Of a stretch of DNA of 64,000 nucleotides, positions 56,142-64,000 are shown piece by piece. Each line of letters begins with the position of its first letter. Positions within the stretch are counted from its first letter, which is position 1. The translations under genes and the position numbers were made by a program. Under the pieces are notes generated by a model, which was not told the origin of the DNA, did not search any database, and saw only the letters and a list, made by a program, of their open reading frames with translations. The DNA is from Litorisediminicola beolgyonensis (lineage in GTDB: Bacteria > Pseudomonadota > Alphaproteobacteria > Rhodobacterales > Rhodobacteraceae), in NCBI RefSeq assembly GCF_042679605.1, contig NZ_JBHTMU010000004.1, positions 86,148 to 150,147 of the forward strand, read 5' to 3'.

Positions 56142-57298
56142 CAGTTGCCTCCCTGCGTCGGAGCGGCGGTCCGGCCGCGGTTCAGTTCATTGAGCGGCAG
56201 ATAGGGCAGCACGCCCTGCCCGCCGGCACCGGCCTGGTCGAGCACGATCTTGTCGATCTCGCCGAGTGTGCGCTCGATGGTCTCGAGATAGAGGCGGCGC
56301 TGGGTCACGTCGGGCGCCTGGTTGAACTCCTGCGCGACCGAGATGAAGCGCGAGGCCTCACCGATGGCCTCGTTCACCACCTGCGCGCGGTAGCCTTCGG
56401 CCTGTTCGAGCGTCTGCGCCGCGGAGCCGCGCGCCTCGGCGAGGACGCGGTTGGCATAGGCGTCGGCCTGGCGCTGGAGACGGTCGCGCTCCTGCTCGGC
56501 GGCCTGCACTTCGCGGAAGGCGTCGATCACCTCGGCGGGCGGATCGGCCCGGTCGAGGTTGACCCGGACGACATTGATGCCGGAATCGTAATCGTCGAGC
56601 GTCTCCTGGATGTTCTGGAGCGCGGTATCGGCGATCAGGCCCCGGTCCCGGTTGAGGATCGGTGCGAGGTTCGACGCCGCGATAATCTCGCGCATCACGC
56701 TTTCCGACACCGCCTGCACGGTCAGCTGCGGGTCGCGGATGTTGAAGAGAAGCTTCGCCGGATCCTTGATGTTCCAGACCACCTGGAAGTCGATATCGAC
56801 GATATTGGCATCCGTGGTCAGCATCAGCCCGTCGCCGTTCTGACCGCGCCGGTCGCCGATATTCTCGGTCCGCTCCGAGGTCACGTTGACCACTTCGTAG
56901 GTCACGAGCGGCCAGGGCGCGAAGTTCAGACCGGGCTCGCCGGTCGAGCTGTATTCGCCGAGGAAGAGTTCCACCGACTGCTCTTCGGGGCGCACCGTGT
57001 AGAAGCTGGAGAACGCCCAGACGCCCAGCGCCGCAACGGCTCCGATCACCAGCGTGGTGCGGTTGAAGGAGGGCCCGCCCCCGCCGCCTGCGCCACCGGT
57101 CGATCCGCCGCCACCGCGACCGCCCATCAGGACGCGCAGGCGCTCCTGGCCCTTGCGCACAAGCTCGTCGATTTCGGGGATCTGGTTGCCATTGCCGCCC
57201 TCGGGTCCGCGGCCACCGCCGCGCGGGCCGTCCGGGCCGCGATCACCGCCGCCACCCTGTCCACCGCCGCCCCAAGGGCCGCCGTTGTTGCCTGCCAT
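56141..57298 (-). CDS. hflK: FtsH protease activity modulator HflK
   Basis: 385 residues. A Gly/Asp-rich cytoplasmic N-terminus (NNGGPWGGGGQGGGGDRG) and a second Gly-rich stretch precede one membrane helix (RTTLVIGAVAALGVWAFSSF), then the SPFH domain (FAPWPLVTYEVVNVTSERTE) and the helical C-domain. It partners HflC. First gene of hflK-hflC-DUF2065; start ATG at 57298. Confidence 0.95.
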   Translation of the reverse strand: MAGNNGGPWGGGGQGGGGDRGPDGPRGGGRGPEGGNGNQIPEIDELVRKGQERLRVLMGGRGGGGSTGGAGGGGGPSFNRTTLVIGAVAALGVWAFSSFYTVRPEEQSVELFLGEYSSTGEPGLNFAPWPLVTYEVVNVTSERTENIGDRRGQNGDGLMLTTDANIVDIDFQVVWNIKDPAKLLFNIRDPQLTVQAVSESVMREIIAASNLAPILNRDRGLIADTALQNIQETLDDYDSGINVVRVNLDRADPPAEVIDAFREVQAAEQERDRLQRQADAYANRVLAEARGSAAQTLEQAEGYRAQVVNEAIGEASRFISVAQEFNQAPDVTQRRLYLETIERTLGEIDKIVLDQAGAGGQGVLPYLPLNELNRGRTAAPTQGGN

Positions 57299-57360
57299 TA
57301 ATGCTTACCTCGACTGGTCCTGTTCCGTCCCCGAAAAACTTGGGGAACAAACTGTGATAT

Positions 57361-58866
57361 TCAAGCGCTGCGCACGGGTTTGCGCATGGTCACGATCTCT
57401 TCGGACATGGTCGGATGCACCGCGCAGGTCCGGTCGAAATCCTCTTTCGTCGCGCCCATCTTCACCGCGATGCCCGCGAGCTGGATCATCTCGCCCGCGT
57501 TCGGCGCGACGATGTGACACCCCAGGACGCGGCGCGTCTCCTTGGAGACGATGAGCTTCATCAGCACCCGGTCGGGGCGATGGATGAAGGCCGTCTGCAT
57601 CGGGCGGAACGAGGTGCAGTAGACCTCGATCTCCTCCTGGTCGCGGGCGTCCTCTTCGCTCATGCCGACGGTGCCGAGCTCGGGCTGGGTGAAGACGGCC
57701 GAGGGGATCAGCTCGTGGTCGATGGGCGTCGGGTTGCCCTTGAACACCGTCTCGACAAAGGCCATGCCCTCGCGGATCGCCACCGGCGTCAGGTTCACCC
57801 GGTCGGTCACGTCGCCGATGGCGTAGATCGAGGGCACCTTGGTCTGGCTGTACTCGTCGACCTCGATCTGGCCGTTCCGCCCGAGCGTCACGCCGACCTC
57901 CTCGAGCCCCATGCCTTGGGTCGAGGGCTTGCGGCCGGTCGCGAAGAGCACCGCGTCGAAGACCTGCTCGCGGCCATTGGTGGCCTTCACCCAGATCGGC
58001 CCGTCGCGGGCATCGTCGGCGCGGTCGTCCTGCGCGGCCGCATCGCTGACCGTCGAGGACATGCCGGTATCGCCGGTGACCTCGCCCTCGTCGCCCGCGG
58101 GCGCGCCCATGGGCGGCGCGTCGCGGCCGATCTCGGAGGGCTCGGCGCAGCGCATCTCGACGATGTTCGACCCGGTGTGCAGGTCGATCCCGCGCTCGCG
58201 CATCGCCTCGGCGATGAGCCCCCGCGCCTCCTCGTCGAAGCCGCGCAGGATCTGCGCGCCGCGGTAATACTGGGTCACCTCGACGCCGAGACCGGCGAGG
58301 ATGCAGGCGAACTCGCAGGCGATGTAACCGCCGCCGACGATCAGGATCGAGCGCGGCAGCTTCTCCATCTTGAAGACGTCGTCCGAGACCATGCCGAGAT
58401 CGGCATTGGCCATCTCGGGGCGGACCGGATGGCCGCCGGTCGCCACCAGAATATGCTTGGCGGTCTTGGTCTCGCCGTTGTCGAGCTTGACGGAATGCGG
58501 ACCCGCGATGGTGGCGCGGCAATCGAAGGTCTCGACGCCCGCGTCGCTCAGAAGCTTGCGATAGACGTTTTCCAGCCGGTCGAGCTCGCCCCGCAGATGG
58601 TCCGAGAAGGTCTCCCAGTCGAAGCCGTCATTGGTGAGCGACCAGCCATAGCCCTTGGCGGTCTCGCAGACCGCGCCGTATTCGGAGGCGAAGACCATGA
58701 TCTTCTTGGGCACGCAGCCCCGGATCACGCAGGTGCCGCCGTAGCGGCTTTCCTCGGCCAGGGCGACCTTCGCGCCCGCCTCGCCCGCCGCGACACGGGC
58801 CGCGCGCACGCCCCCCGAGCCGCCGCCGATCACGAAAAGATCGTAGTCGAAGTCGCTGTCGCTCAT
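57361..58866 (-). CDS. gor: Glutathione-disulfide reductase with an insertion
   Basis: 501 residues against about 450 in the family. FAD motif YDLFVIGGGSGGVRAARVAA, redox disulfide Cys46/Cys51 in GGTCVIRGCVPKK, NAD(P)H motif SILIVGGGYIACEFACILAG and the C-terminal dimer domain with the catalytic His in GCHIVAPNAGEM-type sequence. An acidic, low-complexity insertion (about residues 242-288) sits in the pyridine nucleotide domain. It reduces GSSG with NADPH. ATG at 58866; the frame is open 14 codons further. Confidence 0.93.
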   Translation of the reverse strand: MSDSDFDYDLFVIGGGSGGVRAARVAAGEAGAKVALAEESRYGGTCVIRGCVPKKIMVFASEYGAVCETAKGYGWSLTNDGFDWETFSDHLRGELDRLENVYRKLLSDAGVETFDCRATIAGPHSVKLDNGETKTAKHILVATGGHPVRPEMANADLGMVSDDVFKMEKLPRSILIVGGGYIACEFACILAGLGVEVTQYYRGAQILRGFDEEARGLIAEAMRERGIDLHTGSNIVEMRCAEPSEIGRDAPPMGAPAGDEGEVTGDTGMSSTVSDAAAQDDRADDARDGPIWVKATNGREQVFDAVLFATGRKPSTQGMGLEEVGVTLGRNGQIEVDEYSQTKVPSIYAIGDVTDRVNLTPVAIREGMAFVETVFKGNPTPIDHELIPSAVFTQPELGTVGMSEEDARDQEEIEVYCTSFRPMQTAFIHRPDRVLMKLIVSKETRRVLGCHIVAPNAGEMIQLAGIAVKMGATKEDFDRTCAVHPTMSEEIVTMRKPVRSA

Positions 58867-58973
58867 CCCGTCTGCTCCCGCGGCTGATCCCGCCGGACGG
58901 TATTCCACAGCCCATGGGGCTTGGCCAGAGCGCGGGCGGGTTTTTCCGGGCCGCGAGGGTCCCGATCAGCGGC

Positions 58974-59462
58974 TCACTCGATGACGCGCAGGCGCACCTC
59001 GGCACCGTCCGGCAGATCGCGGATCTGCAGCGCCACCTCGCCGGAAAAGGAAATCTGCTCCAGCAGCGGCACGATCCGCATGTTCTCGGGCGTGTAATCA
59101 CCGCCGAGCGGCGCGGGATGGACGAGATGGAAGACCCGCCCCGGCGCCGGTGCGCCCAGGGTGTGGATCGCCACGGTCACGAGCCGCAGCATCTCCCAAT
59201 CCTCGACGAAGCCCGGCTCCGACAGGAGCGCATCGCGCTCGGCCGCACTGTCGGCAACAGGCTCGCAGGCGAGCTCTTCGGGCACGATCCGCCAGGTCGT
59301 CCCGACCCGATCCTCGATCAGGAGATTGCCGAAGGCGTTCCGCGCCAGAAGCCGCGCGGGCTCGATCCCGGTCCACTCCCAGGCCTCGGCCACGGCGGCG
59401 AGCACGGTCGCGTCGTCGGGGTCGCGCGCGGGCGGCTCGGTGTCGGGAAGCTGGCGTGCCAT
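58974..59462 (-). CDS. Tdi1/DUF1851-type protein (possible orphan T6SS immunity relative)
   Basis: 162 residues. LLARNAFGNLLIEDRVGTTW, LSEPGFVEDWEMLRLV, LGGDYTPENMRIVPLLEQIS and FSGEVALQIRDLPDG match the C-terminal domain of the Tdi1 immunity protein (DUF1851/GAD-like). No toxin or T6SS gene is nearby; it lies between gor and rpiA. It may be a horizontally spread immunity domain or a cytosolic protein with another use. Confidence 0.75.
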   Translation of the reverse strand: MARQLPDTEPPARDPDDATVLAAVAEAWEWTGIEPARLLARNAFGNLLIEDRVGTTWRIVPEELACEPVADSAAERDALLSEPGFVEDWEMLRLVTVAIHTLGAPAPGRVFHLVHPAPLGGDYTPENMRIVPLLEQISFSGEVALQIRDLPDGAEVRLRVIE

Positions 59463-59473
59463 CGCCGCCCCGC

Positions 59474-60262
59474 TCAGTCGCCCAGATCGGAGAAGAGGTT
59501 GTCGCTCTCGACGAAATCCAGCCGGTCCTCGGTCACCGTTCCGGCGTTGATGTCGCGCAGTTCCACCCGGCCGTCGCCATGCCCCACCACAACCACGTCG
59601 CAGATGTCGATGAAGAGCCCGTTCTCGACCACACCCGGCATCTGGTTCAGCACCATCGCGAGCTGGCGCGGATTGCCGATCCGGTCGAGATGTAGATCGA
59701 GGATGAAATTGCCCTCATCGGTCACGAAGGGCTGGCTGCCGTTCATCCGCAGCGTCGTCTCGCGGCCCATCACGTCCATCGAGACCAGCGTCTCTTCCAC
59801 CAGCGCGCGGGTCGCGGTCCAGCCGAAGGGCACGACCTCGACCGGCAGCGGGAAGGCGCCCAGCGCATGCACTTCCTTCGCGGCATCGGCGATGACGATC
59901 ATCTGGTCCGAGGCCGTGGCCACGATCTTCTCCTGCAACAGCGCGCCGCCGCCGCCCTTGATCAGGTTCAGCTCGCCATCGAACTCGTCGGCACCGTCGA
60001 TGGTCAGATCGAGCCACTTCGCCTCTTCGAGGCTGATCACCTCGATGCCCACTTCGCGGGCAAGCTCTGCGGTGCGGGTCGAGGTCGGCACGCCGCGGAA
60101 CTTGAGCCCGTCCTCGCGCACCATCTCGCCCAGGCAGCGCACCAGCCAGGCGGCGGTCGAGCCGGTCCCGAGACCGACGCGCATCCCGTCCTCGACGTAA
60201 TCCGCCGCCCGGCGGGCGGCGACGAACTTGGCCTTGTCGATGGGTGACAGCTCTGCGGACAT
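59474..60262 (-). CDS. rpiA: Ribose-5-phosphate isomerase A
   Basis: 262 residues. The conserved RpiA blocks are VGLGTGSTAAWLVRCL, PTSTRTAELAREVGI, LTIDGADEFDGELNLIKGGG (catalytic Asp/Glu) and DLHLDRIGNP. It interconverts ribose-5-phosphate and ribulose-5-phosphate. Start ATG at 60262. The DUF1851-type gene follows 11 bp after its stop. Confidence 0.97.
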   Translation of the reverse strand: MSAELSPIDKAKFVAARRAADYVEDGMRVGLGTGSTAAWLVRCLGEMVREDGLKFRGVPTSTRTAELAREVGIEVISLEEAKWLDLTIDGADEFDGELNLIKGGGGALLQEKIVATASDQMIVIADAAKEVHALGAFPLPVEVVPFGWTATRALVEETLVSMDVMGRETTLRMNGSQPFVTDEGNFILDLHLDRIGNPRQLAMVLNQMPGVVENGLFIDICDVVVVGHGDGRVELRDINAGTVTEDRLDFVESDNLFSDLGD

Positions 60263-60340
60263 GTGCGCTCTCCCTCACGATACCGTTGGTCGCGCTTATA
60301 GGGGCGCGCGAGCGCAAGTGCGAGGGAGAATGACCGGGGC

Positions 60341-61018
60341 TCAGGCCACGACGCGCAGGATGTCGTCGAATCTGGCACCCGGCGTGCGCAGTTCGAGATT
60401 TGCCCGTCGCCAGGCGCCGACGCGGATCCGGCGCCGCGCGGCGCTCCATTCGGGTTTGCCGGTCAGGCCGGGCAGATGATCCATGATCTCGGACCGGGCG
60501 CGCAGGCTCATCGCCCGCATCACAGGCTCGGAGGGCAGCAGGCTTTCGACCGCGGCGCCCTGCGCAAAGACGATCTCGTGCCGGTCGAAGAGCAGATGAC
60601 GAAAGCGCAGGTGCCGGCCCGGCGCGAAATCGATTCCCGGTTGGCCGACCAGCGCGCGGATGGGCAGCAAGAGCTCTTCGCCCGCGACACGGACGATCAC
60701 ATGGTGCTCCGGCGCCAGTATCAGCGGCGTCTCGTTGCAGAGCGCGCCCGTCTCGACACGAACCGGCGCCACGCCGCGGCATCGCTCGGGCGCGACGTCG
60801 CCCGTCCAGGCCAGACGGCGCGGCCCGTTATCCATGGTGATGACATAATCGCCCGGCTTCAGGCTGTCGGCAGTGCGCGCGCCCTGCGGCGTCGCGAGAA
60901 CGGTATCGGCGCTGAAGGACGCCGCAAGCATCCGCGCGCGGTTCAGCATCGGCCCAAGGGCGGAGGGACCGGCGCGCGTGTCCGGCGAGTGAGACGGAAG
61001 AGTTGCCTGCGACGTCAT
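60341..61018 (-). CDS. Hint-domain (hedgehog/intein) protein
   Basis: 225 residues. The Hint fold is visible as VLATPQGARTADSLKPGDYV, then APEHHVIVRVAGEELLLPIR and the closing blocks (RHLLFDRHEIVFAQGA). The residue usually Cys at the start of the domain is Ser34 (ASFSADT). Such small Hint_2 proteins are common in Rhodobacterales, often attached to secreted Ca-binding proteins; here it stands alone, without secretion signals that I recognise. Confidence 0.8.
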   Translation of the reverse strand: MTSQATLPSHSPDTRAGPSALGPMLNRARMLAASFSADTVLATPQGARTADSLKPGDYVITMDNGPRRLAWTGDVAPERCRGVAPVRVETGALCNETPLILAPEHHVIVRVAGEELLLPIRALVGQPGIDFAPGRHLRFRHLLFDRHEIVFAQGAAVESLLPSEPVMRAMSLRARSEIMDHLPGLTGKPEWSAARRRIRVGAWRRANLELRTPGARFDDILRVVA

Positions 61019-61230
61019 GGCTGCCGATCGTCCTGCTCTTTATTATTCCCGCCAGAACATCCGGGAAAAGCGGCCAAAGTGAGAAACAATCGGGATATAT
61101 TCATGTGACTTGCCACTGGTGCGCTGTGGCCCTCACGGATCGGAAAAGGTCGTTTTCAGCCTGCCGATCCGGGCGCGCGGGGGTAGAAAGGGCGCGACTC
61201 GCCCTCTGCCCCGTGCCGCAAGGAGCCCGC

Positions 61231-62604
61231 ATGTTTCTCAGCGTTTTCGACATGTTCAAGATCGGCATCGGGCCGTCGTCGTCGCACACGATGGGCCCGA
61301 TGGTCGCGGCGGCGCGCTTTCTCGACGCGATGCGCGCCTCGGAGCATCGCTTCGCAGGTGTGAAGGGATCGCTGCACGGCTCGCTGGCCTTCACCGGAGC
61401 GGGCCACGCCACCGACCGCGCGGTGATCCTGGGTCTCGCCGGGTTCGAGCCCGAAAGCTACGATGCGGAGGCCGCCGAGGCAGCTCTCGAAGAGATCCGC
61501 GACAGAAGGACAATCTCGCCCGACGGCCTTGGCACGCTCGCCTTCGACCCCGGGACCGATCTGGCCTTCGATTATGACACCGCGCTTCCGGGACATGCCA
61601 ACGGCATGCGGCTCTGGGCGACCGACGCGCAGGGCGACACGCTCCTGCAGGAGACCTACTACTCCATCGGAGGCGGCTTCGTGCTGACCGAGGCGGAGCT
61701 CGAGGCCGGGCGCGACACCGATGTCGGCCCACCGGTCCCCTACCCGTTCAAATCCGCCGCCGAGATGCTCGAGATGGCGACCGCCTCGGGTCTATCGGTT
61801 GCGCAGATGAAACGCGCCAACGAGCTCTCGCGCGGCGGCACGGCCAAGCTCGACGACGGGATCAAGCGCATCTGGCAGGTGATGGAGGACTGCATCGACC
61901 GCGGTCTTTCGACCGACGGCATCCTGCCCGGCGGGCTCAAGGTGCGCCGCCGCGCCAAGCCCATCCACGACGCGCTGCAGGCCGAGCGCGGCCGCAATCT
62001 CGACGCGCCGCACATGATCAACGACTGGATGGCCGCCTATGCGATGGCGGTGAACGAGGAGAACGCCGCCGGGGGCCAGGTGGTGACCGCGCCCACCAAC
62101 GGCGCGGCGGGCGTGGTGCCCGCGGTGATCCGCTACTGGCTCGACCATGTCCCCTCCGCGAGCCGCGACCGCATCCCGGATTTCCTGCTGACCGCCTCGG
62201 CCATCGGCGGGCTGGTGAAATACAACGCCTCGATCTCGGGCGCCGAGGCCGGCTGCCAGGCCGAGGTCGGCAGCGCCTCGGCGATGGCCGCGGCGGGTCT
62301 CTGCGCGGTGATGGGCGGCACGCCCGCCCAGATCGAGAACGCCGCCGAGATCGCGCTCGAGCATCATCTGGGCATGACCTGCGATCCGGTCCGCGGTCTC
62401 GTCCAGGTGCCCTGTATCGAGCGCAATGGCCTGGGCGCGGTGAAGGCCGTCACCGCGGCGAGCCTCGCGCTCCGGGGCGACGGGGTGCATCTCGTGCCGC
62501 TCGACGCCTGCATCGAGACCATGCGCCAGGTCGGCGCCGACATGGCCGAGAAATACAAGGAAACCTCGCTCGGCGGCCTCGCCGTCAACGTGCCCAACTG
62601 CTGA
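61231..62604 (+). CDS. sdaA: L-serine ammonia-lyase (iron-sulfur)
   Basis: 457 residues, a single-chain enzyme with both beta (residues 1-150: DMFKIGIGPSSSHTMGPM) and alpha parts. The 4Fe-4S ligands are in AEAGCQAEVGSASAMAAAG, LGMTCDPVRGLVQVPC. It deaminates serine to pyruvate and ammonia. AAGGAGCCCGC precedes the ATG at 61231; an upstream frame to 61003 has no family sequence. It is followed 115 bp later by pyruvate dehydrogenase genes. Confidence 0.95.
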   Translation: MFLSVFDMFKIGIGPSSSHTMGPMVAAARFLDAMRASEHRFAGVKGSLHGSLAFTGAGHATDRAVILGLAGFEPESYDAEAAEAALEEIRDRRTISPDGLGTLAFDPGTDLAFDYDTALPGHANGMRLWATDAQGDTLLQETYYSIGGGFVLTEAELEAGRDTDVGPPVPYPFKSAAEMLEMATASGLSVAQMKRANELSRGGTAKLDDGIKRIWQVMEDCIDRGLSTDGILPGGLKVRRRAKPIHDALQAERGRNLDAPHMINDWMAAYAMAVNEENAAGGQVVTAPTNGAAGVVPAVIRYWLDHVPSASRDRIPDFLLTASAIGGLVKYNASISGAEAGCQAEVGSASAMAAAGLCAVMGGTPAQIENAAEIALEHHLGMTCDPVRGLVQVPCIERNGLGAVKAVTAASLALRGDGVHLVPLDACIETMRQVGADMAEKYKETSLGGLAVNVPNC

Positions 62605-62719
62605 TATGCCAGCGGTGCAACGCCGCAAGTCACGATCCCGGCTTTGACAGGATCGGCCGCGCAATATAATTTCGCCTCCTACGGTTCAACTTTGAACCAC
62701 GGCCTTGGGAGGGTTCGGC

Positions 62720-63709
62720 ATGGCGGCGCTCGACGTCGAGGACGAGGACGGCGCCCGCGCGACCGAACTCATGGGATTTTACCGTGACATGCTGCGCATC
62801 CGCCGCTTCGAGGAGAAGGCCGGACAGCTTTACGGCATGGGCCTGATCGGCGGGTTCTGCCATCTCTATATCGGCCAGGAAGCGGTGGTGACCGGGATCG
62901 AGGCCTGCCTGCGCGACGGCGACAAGCGGCTCACCTCCTATCGCTGCCACGGCCACATGCTGATGGCGGGCATGGACCCCAAGCGCATCATGGCCGAGAT
63001 GCTCGGACGCGAGGACGGCTATTCGCGCGGGCGCGGCGGCTCGATGCACATGTTCTCGCCCGAGCACGGCTTCTTCGGCGGCCACGGCATCGTCGGCGCG
63101 CAGGTGCCCATCGGCGCGGGCCTGGCGCTGGCCGAGAAGACGCTCAAGACCAACAAGATCGTGACCTGTTATTTCGGCGATGCAGCCGCCGATCAGGGCC
63201 AGGTCGCCGAGACCTACCTGATGGCCGCGCGCTGGCAGCTGCCGGTCCTCTTCGTGATCGAGAACAACAAGGCCGAGCCGGGCCAGCGCGCCGCCCCCAA
63301 GGGCACCCGCCTCATCGACCGCGCCCATGCCTACGGAATCGAGGGCGCCGAGGCCGACGGCATGGACGTGCTGGCGATGAAGGAGACCGCCGAGCGCTTC
63401 GTGCTCGACATCCGCGCGGGCAAGGGCCCGCGGGTGATCGAGGCCAAGACCTATCGCTACCGGGGCCACTCGATGGCCGACCCGGCCAAGTACCGCACCC
63501 GCGACGAGCTGCACCGGATGCGCGCCGAGCGCGATCCGATCGAACAGGTCCGCCAGATGCTCCTGCGCGACGAGGGCATGAGCGAGGACGATCTCAAGGC
63601 GGTCGACAAGGAGATCAAGGCCGAGGTCTCGGCCGCCGCCGAACATGCGCGCGGGGCCGCCGAACCGGCCTCGGACGCGCTTCACGACGGGGTCTACGCG
63701 CATGTCTGA
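62720..63709 (+). CDS. pdhA: Pyruvate dehydrogenase E1 alpha-like subunit, divergent
   Basis: 329 residues with the E1 alpha plan: FYRDMLRIRRFEEKAGQLYG, GGFCHLYIGQEAVVTG, YRCHGHMLMAGMDP, GRGGSMHMF, FGGHGIVGAQVPIGAGLALA and YRYRGHSMADPAKYRTRDEL. The thiamine-diphosphate motif begins GDAAADQG instead of GDGAANQG (residues 153-160), and the loop after IENN (181-184) lacks QYAMGT. It should oxidatively decarboxylate pyruvate or a related 2-oxo acid. ATG 62720 has GGGAGGG upstream. It overlaps pdhB by 8 bp. Confidence 0.85.
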   Translation: MAALDVEDEDGARATELMGFYRDMLRIRRFEEKAGQLYGMGLIGGFCHLYIGQEAVVTGIEACLRDGDKRLTSYRCHGHMLMAGMDPKRIMAEMLGREDGYSRGRGGSMHMFSPEHGFFGGHGIVGAQVPIGAGLALAEKTLKTNKIVTCYFGDAAADQGQVAETYLMAARWQLPVLFVIENNKAEPGQRAAPKGTRLIDRAHAYGIEGAEADGMDVLAMKETAERFVLDIRAGKGPRVIEAKTYRYRGHSMADPAKYRTRDELHRMRAERDPIEQVRQMLLRDEGMSEDDLKAVDKEIKAEVSAAAEHARGAAEPASDALHDGVYAHV

Positions 63710-64000
63710 GCCCGCCCAGATCCGCATGCCCGCGCTCAGCCCCGGCATGGAAGAAGGCCGCCTCGCCCGCTGGCTCGTCCGCGAAGGCGACCGCGTCGAG
63801 GCCGGCGACGTGATCGCCGAGATCGAGACCGACAAGGCGACGCTTGAGTTCGAGACCGAGGAAGGCGGCGTGATCGGCGCGCTGCTCGTCGCGGCCGGCA
63901 CCTCCGGCATCAAGGTCGATACCCCCATCGCCGAGCTGGGCAGCGGTGCCGCCGCGCGCACGCCCTCCGCCGACCGCTCGGAGCCCCGGCCCGCCGCCCC
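63702..64000 (+). CDS. pdhB: Pyruvate dehydrogenase E1 beta subunit with lipoyl domain (partial)
   Basis: The first 99 residues are in the window. They form a biotinyl/lipoyl domain (IRMPALSPGMEEGRLARWLV, lipoyl Lys in EIETDKATLEFETEE), as in alphaproteobacterial PdhB, where a lipoyl domain is fused to the E1 beta subunit; an Ala/Pro-rich linker begins at the edge. The PALSPGMEEG stretch differs from the usual PALSPTMEEG. If the rest of the gene were an E2 instead, the call would change. Confidence 0.75.
   Translation, partial: MSEPAQIRMPALSPGMEEGRLARWLVREGDRVEAGDVIAEIETDKATLEFETEEGGVIGALLVAAGTSGIKVDTPIAELGSGAAARTPSADRSEPRPAA

Noticed and set aside
1..64000. Mobile elements, prophage, integrase or transposase genes
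   Set aside because: No such protein, no insertion-sequence ends and no tRNA-linked att repeats were seen on either strand.

Overview
The window is about 64 kb of GC-rich, gene-dense chromosome from an alphaproteobacterium, most likely a Rhodobacterales/Roseobacter-group member. Supporting signs are TRAP transporters, a GTTC-N7-GTTC LexA box (the alphaproteobacterial type), a TrcR/DUF1013 regulator, the hflK-hflC-DUF2065-degP order, a PdhB with its own lipoyl domain, an iron-sulfur photolyase with Cys346/434/437/450, and the tesA-ybbA-ybbP arrangement. I see no tRNA, rRNA, CRISPR array, phage or insertion sequence. It reads as core chromosome with a few accessory catabolic islands.

Left part (1-10.7 kb): the start of a PhnD-like binding protein. 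Next comes a sugar-acid-type catabolic island (HpaI aldolase, TRAP DctPQM, Gfo/Idh/MocA dehydrogenase) with a divergent GntR regulator; a shared 15-bp motif lies before both the transporter operon and the divergent promoter. A MarR regulator and a MobA-like 3-hydroxybenzoate 4-hydroxylase follow, divergently arranged around AT-rich palindromes, then a two-gene ABC exporter.

10.7-23.7 kb: FKBP/SlyD isomerase, L,D-transpeptidase, cold-shock protein with a strong terminator, TesA/YbbA/YbbP, an inositol-monophosphatase-family enzyme, and the glycine cleavage operon gcvT-gcvH-gcvP read leftward behind a tandem glycine riboswitch, preceded by an NsrR-like Rrf2 regulator.

23.7-41 kb: housekeeping and small enzymes (GGCT-like, DUF2254, GltX, ThpR, DUF1801, 2OG-Fe oxygenase, zincin-like peptidase, PsiE-like, NadE), an 18-repeat exported MORN protein, DUF2945, GST, FeS photolyase plus SDR, TruA, and ycjX-GNAT-ycjF. 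41-51 kb: IleS, DnaX, YbaB and RecR in one direction, with palindromic repeat elements around dnaX, then DUF805, TrcR, RNase T2, an FG-GAP protein and an adrenodoxin-type ferredoxin.

51-64 kb: a LexA-box-controlled, probably leaderless gene encoding only the C-terminal OB domain of the mutasome polymerase DnaE2; a peptidoglycan-binding protein, GST and VOC proteins; DegP, DUF2065, HflC and HflK; glutathione reductase with an unusual insertion; a Tdi1/DUF1851 protein; RpiA; a Hint-domain protein; then L-serine ammonia-lyase next to a divergent pyruvate dehydrogenase E1 (serine to pyruvate to acetyl-CoA).

The observations I would check first are the SOS-controlled orphan DnaE2 OB domain, a twin-hairpin repeat family with compensatory base changes (25.6 and 46.3 kb), the covarying hairpin pair before dnaX, the non-canonical PDH E1-alpha, and the shared operator-like motif of the TRAP island.
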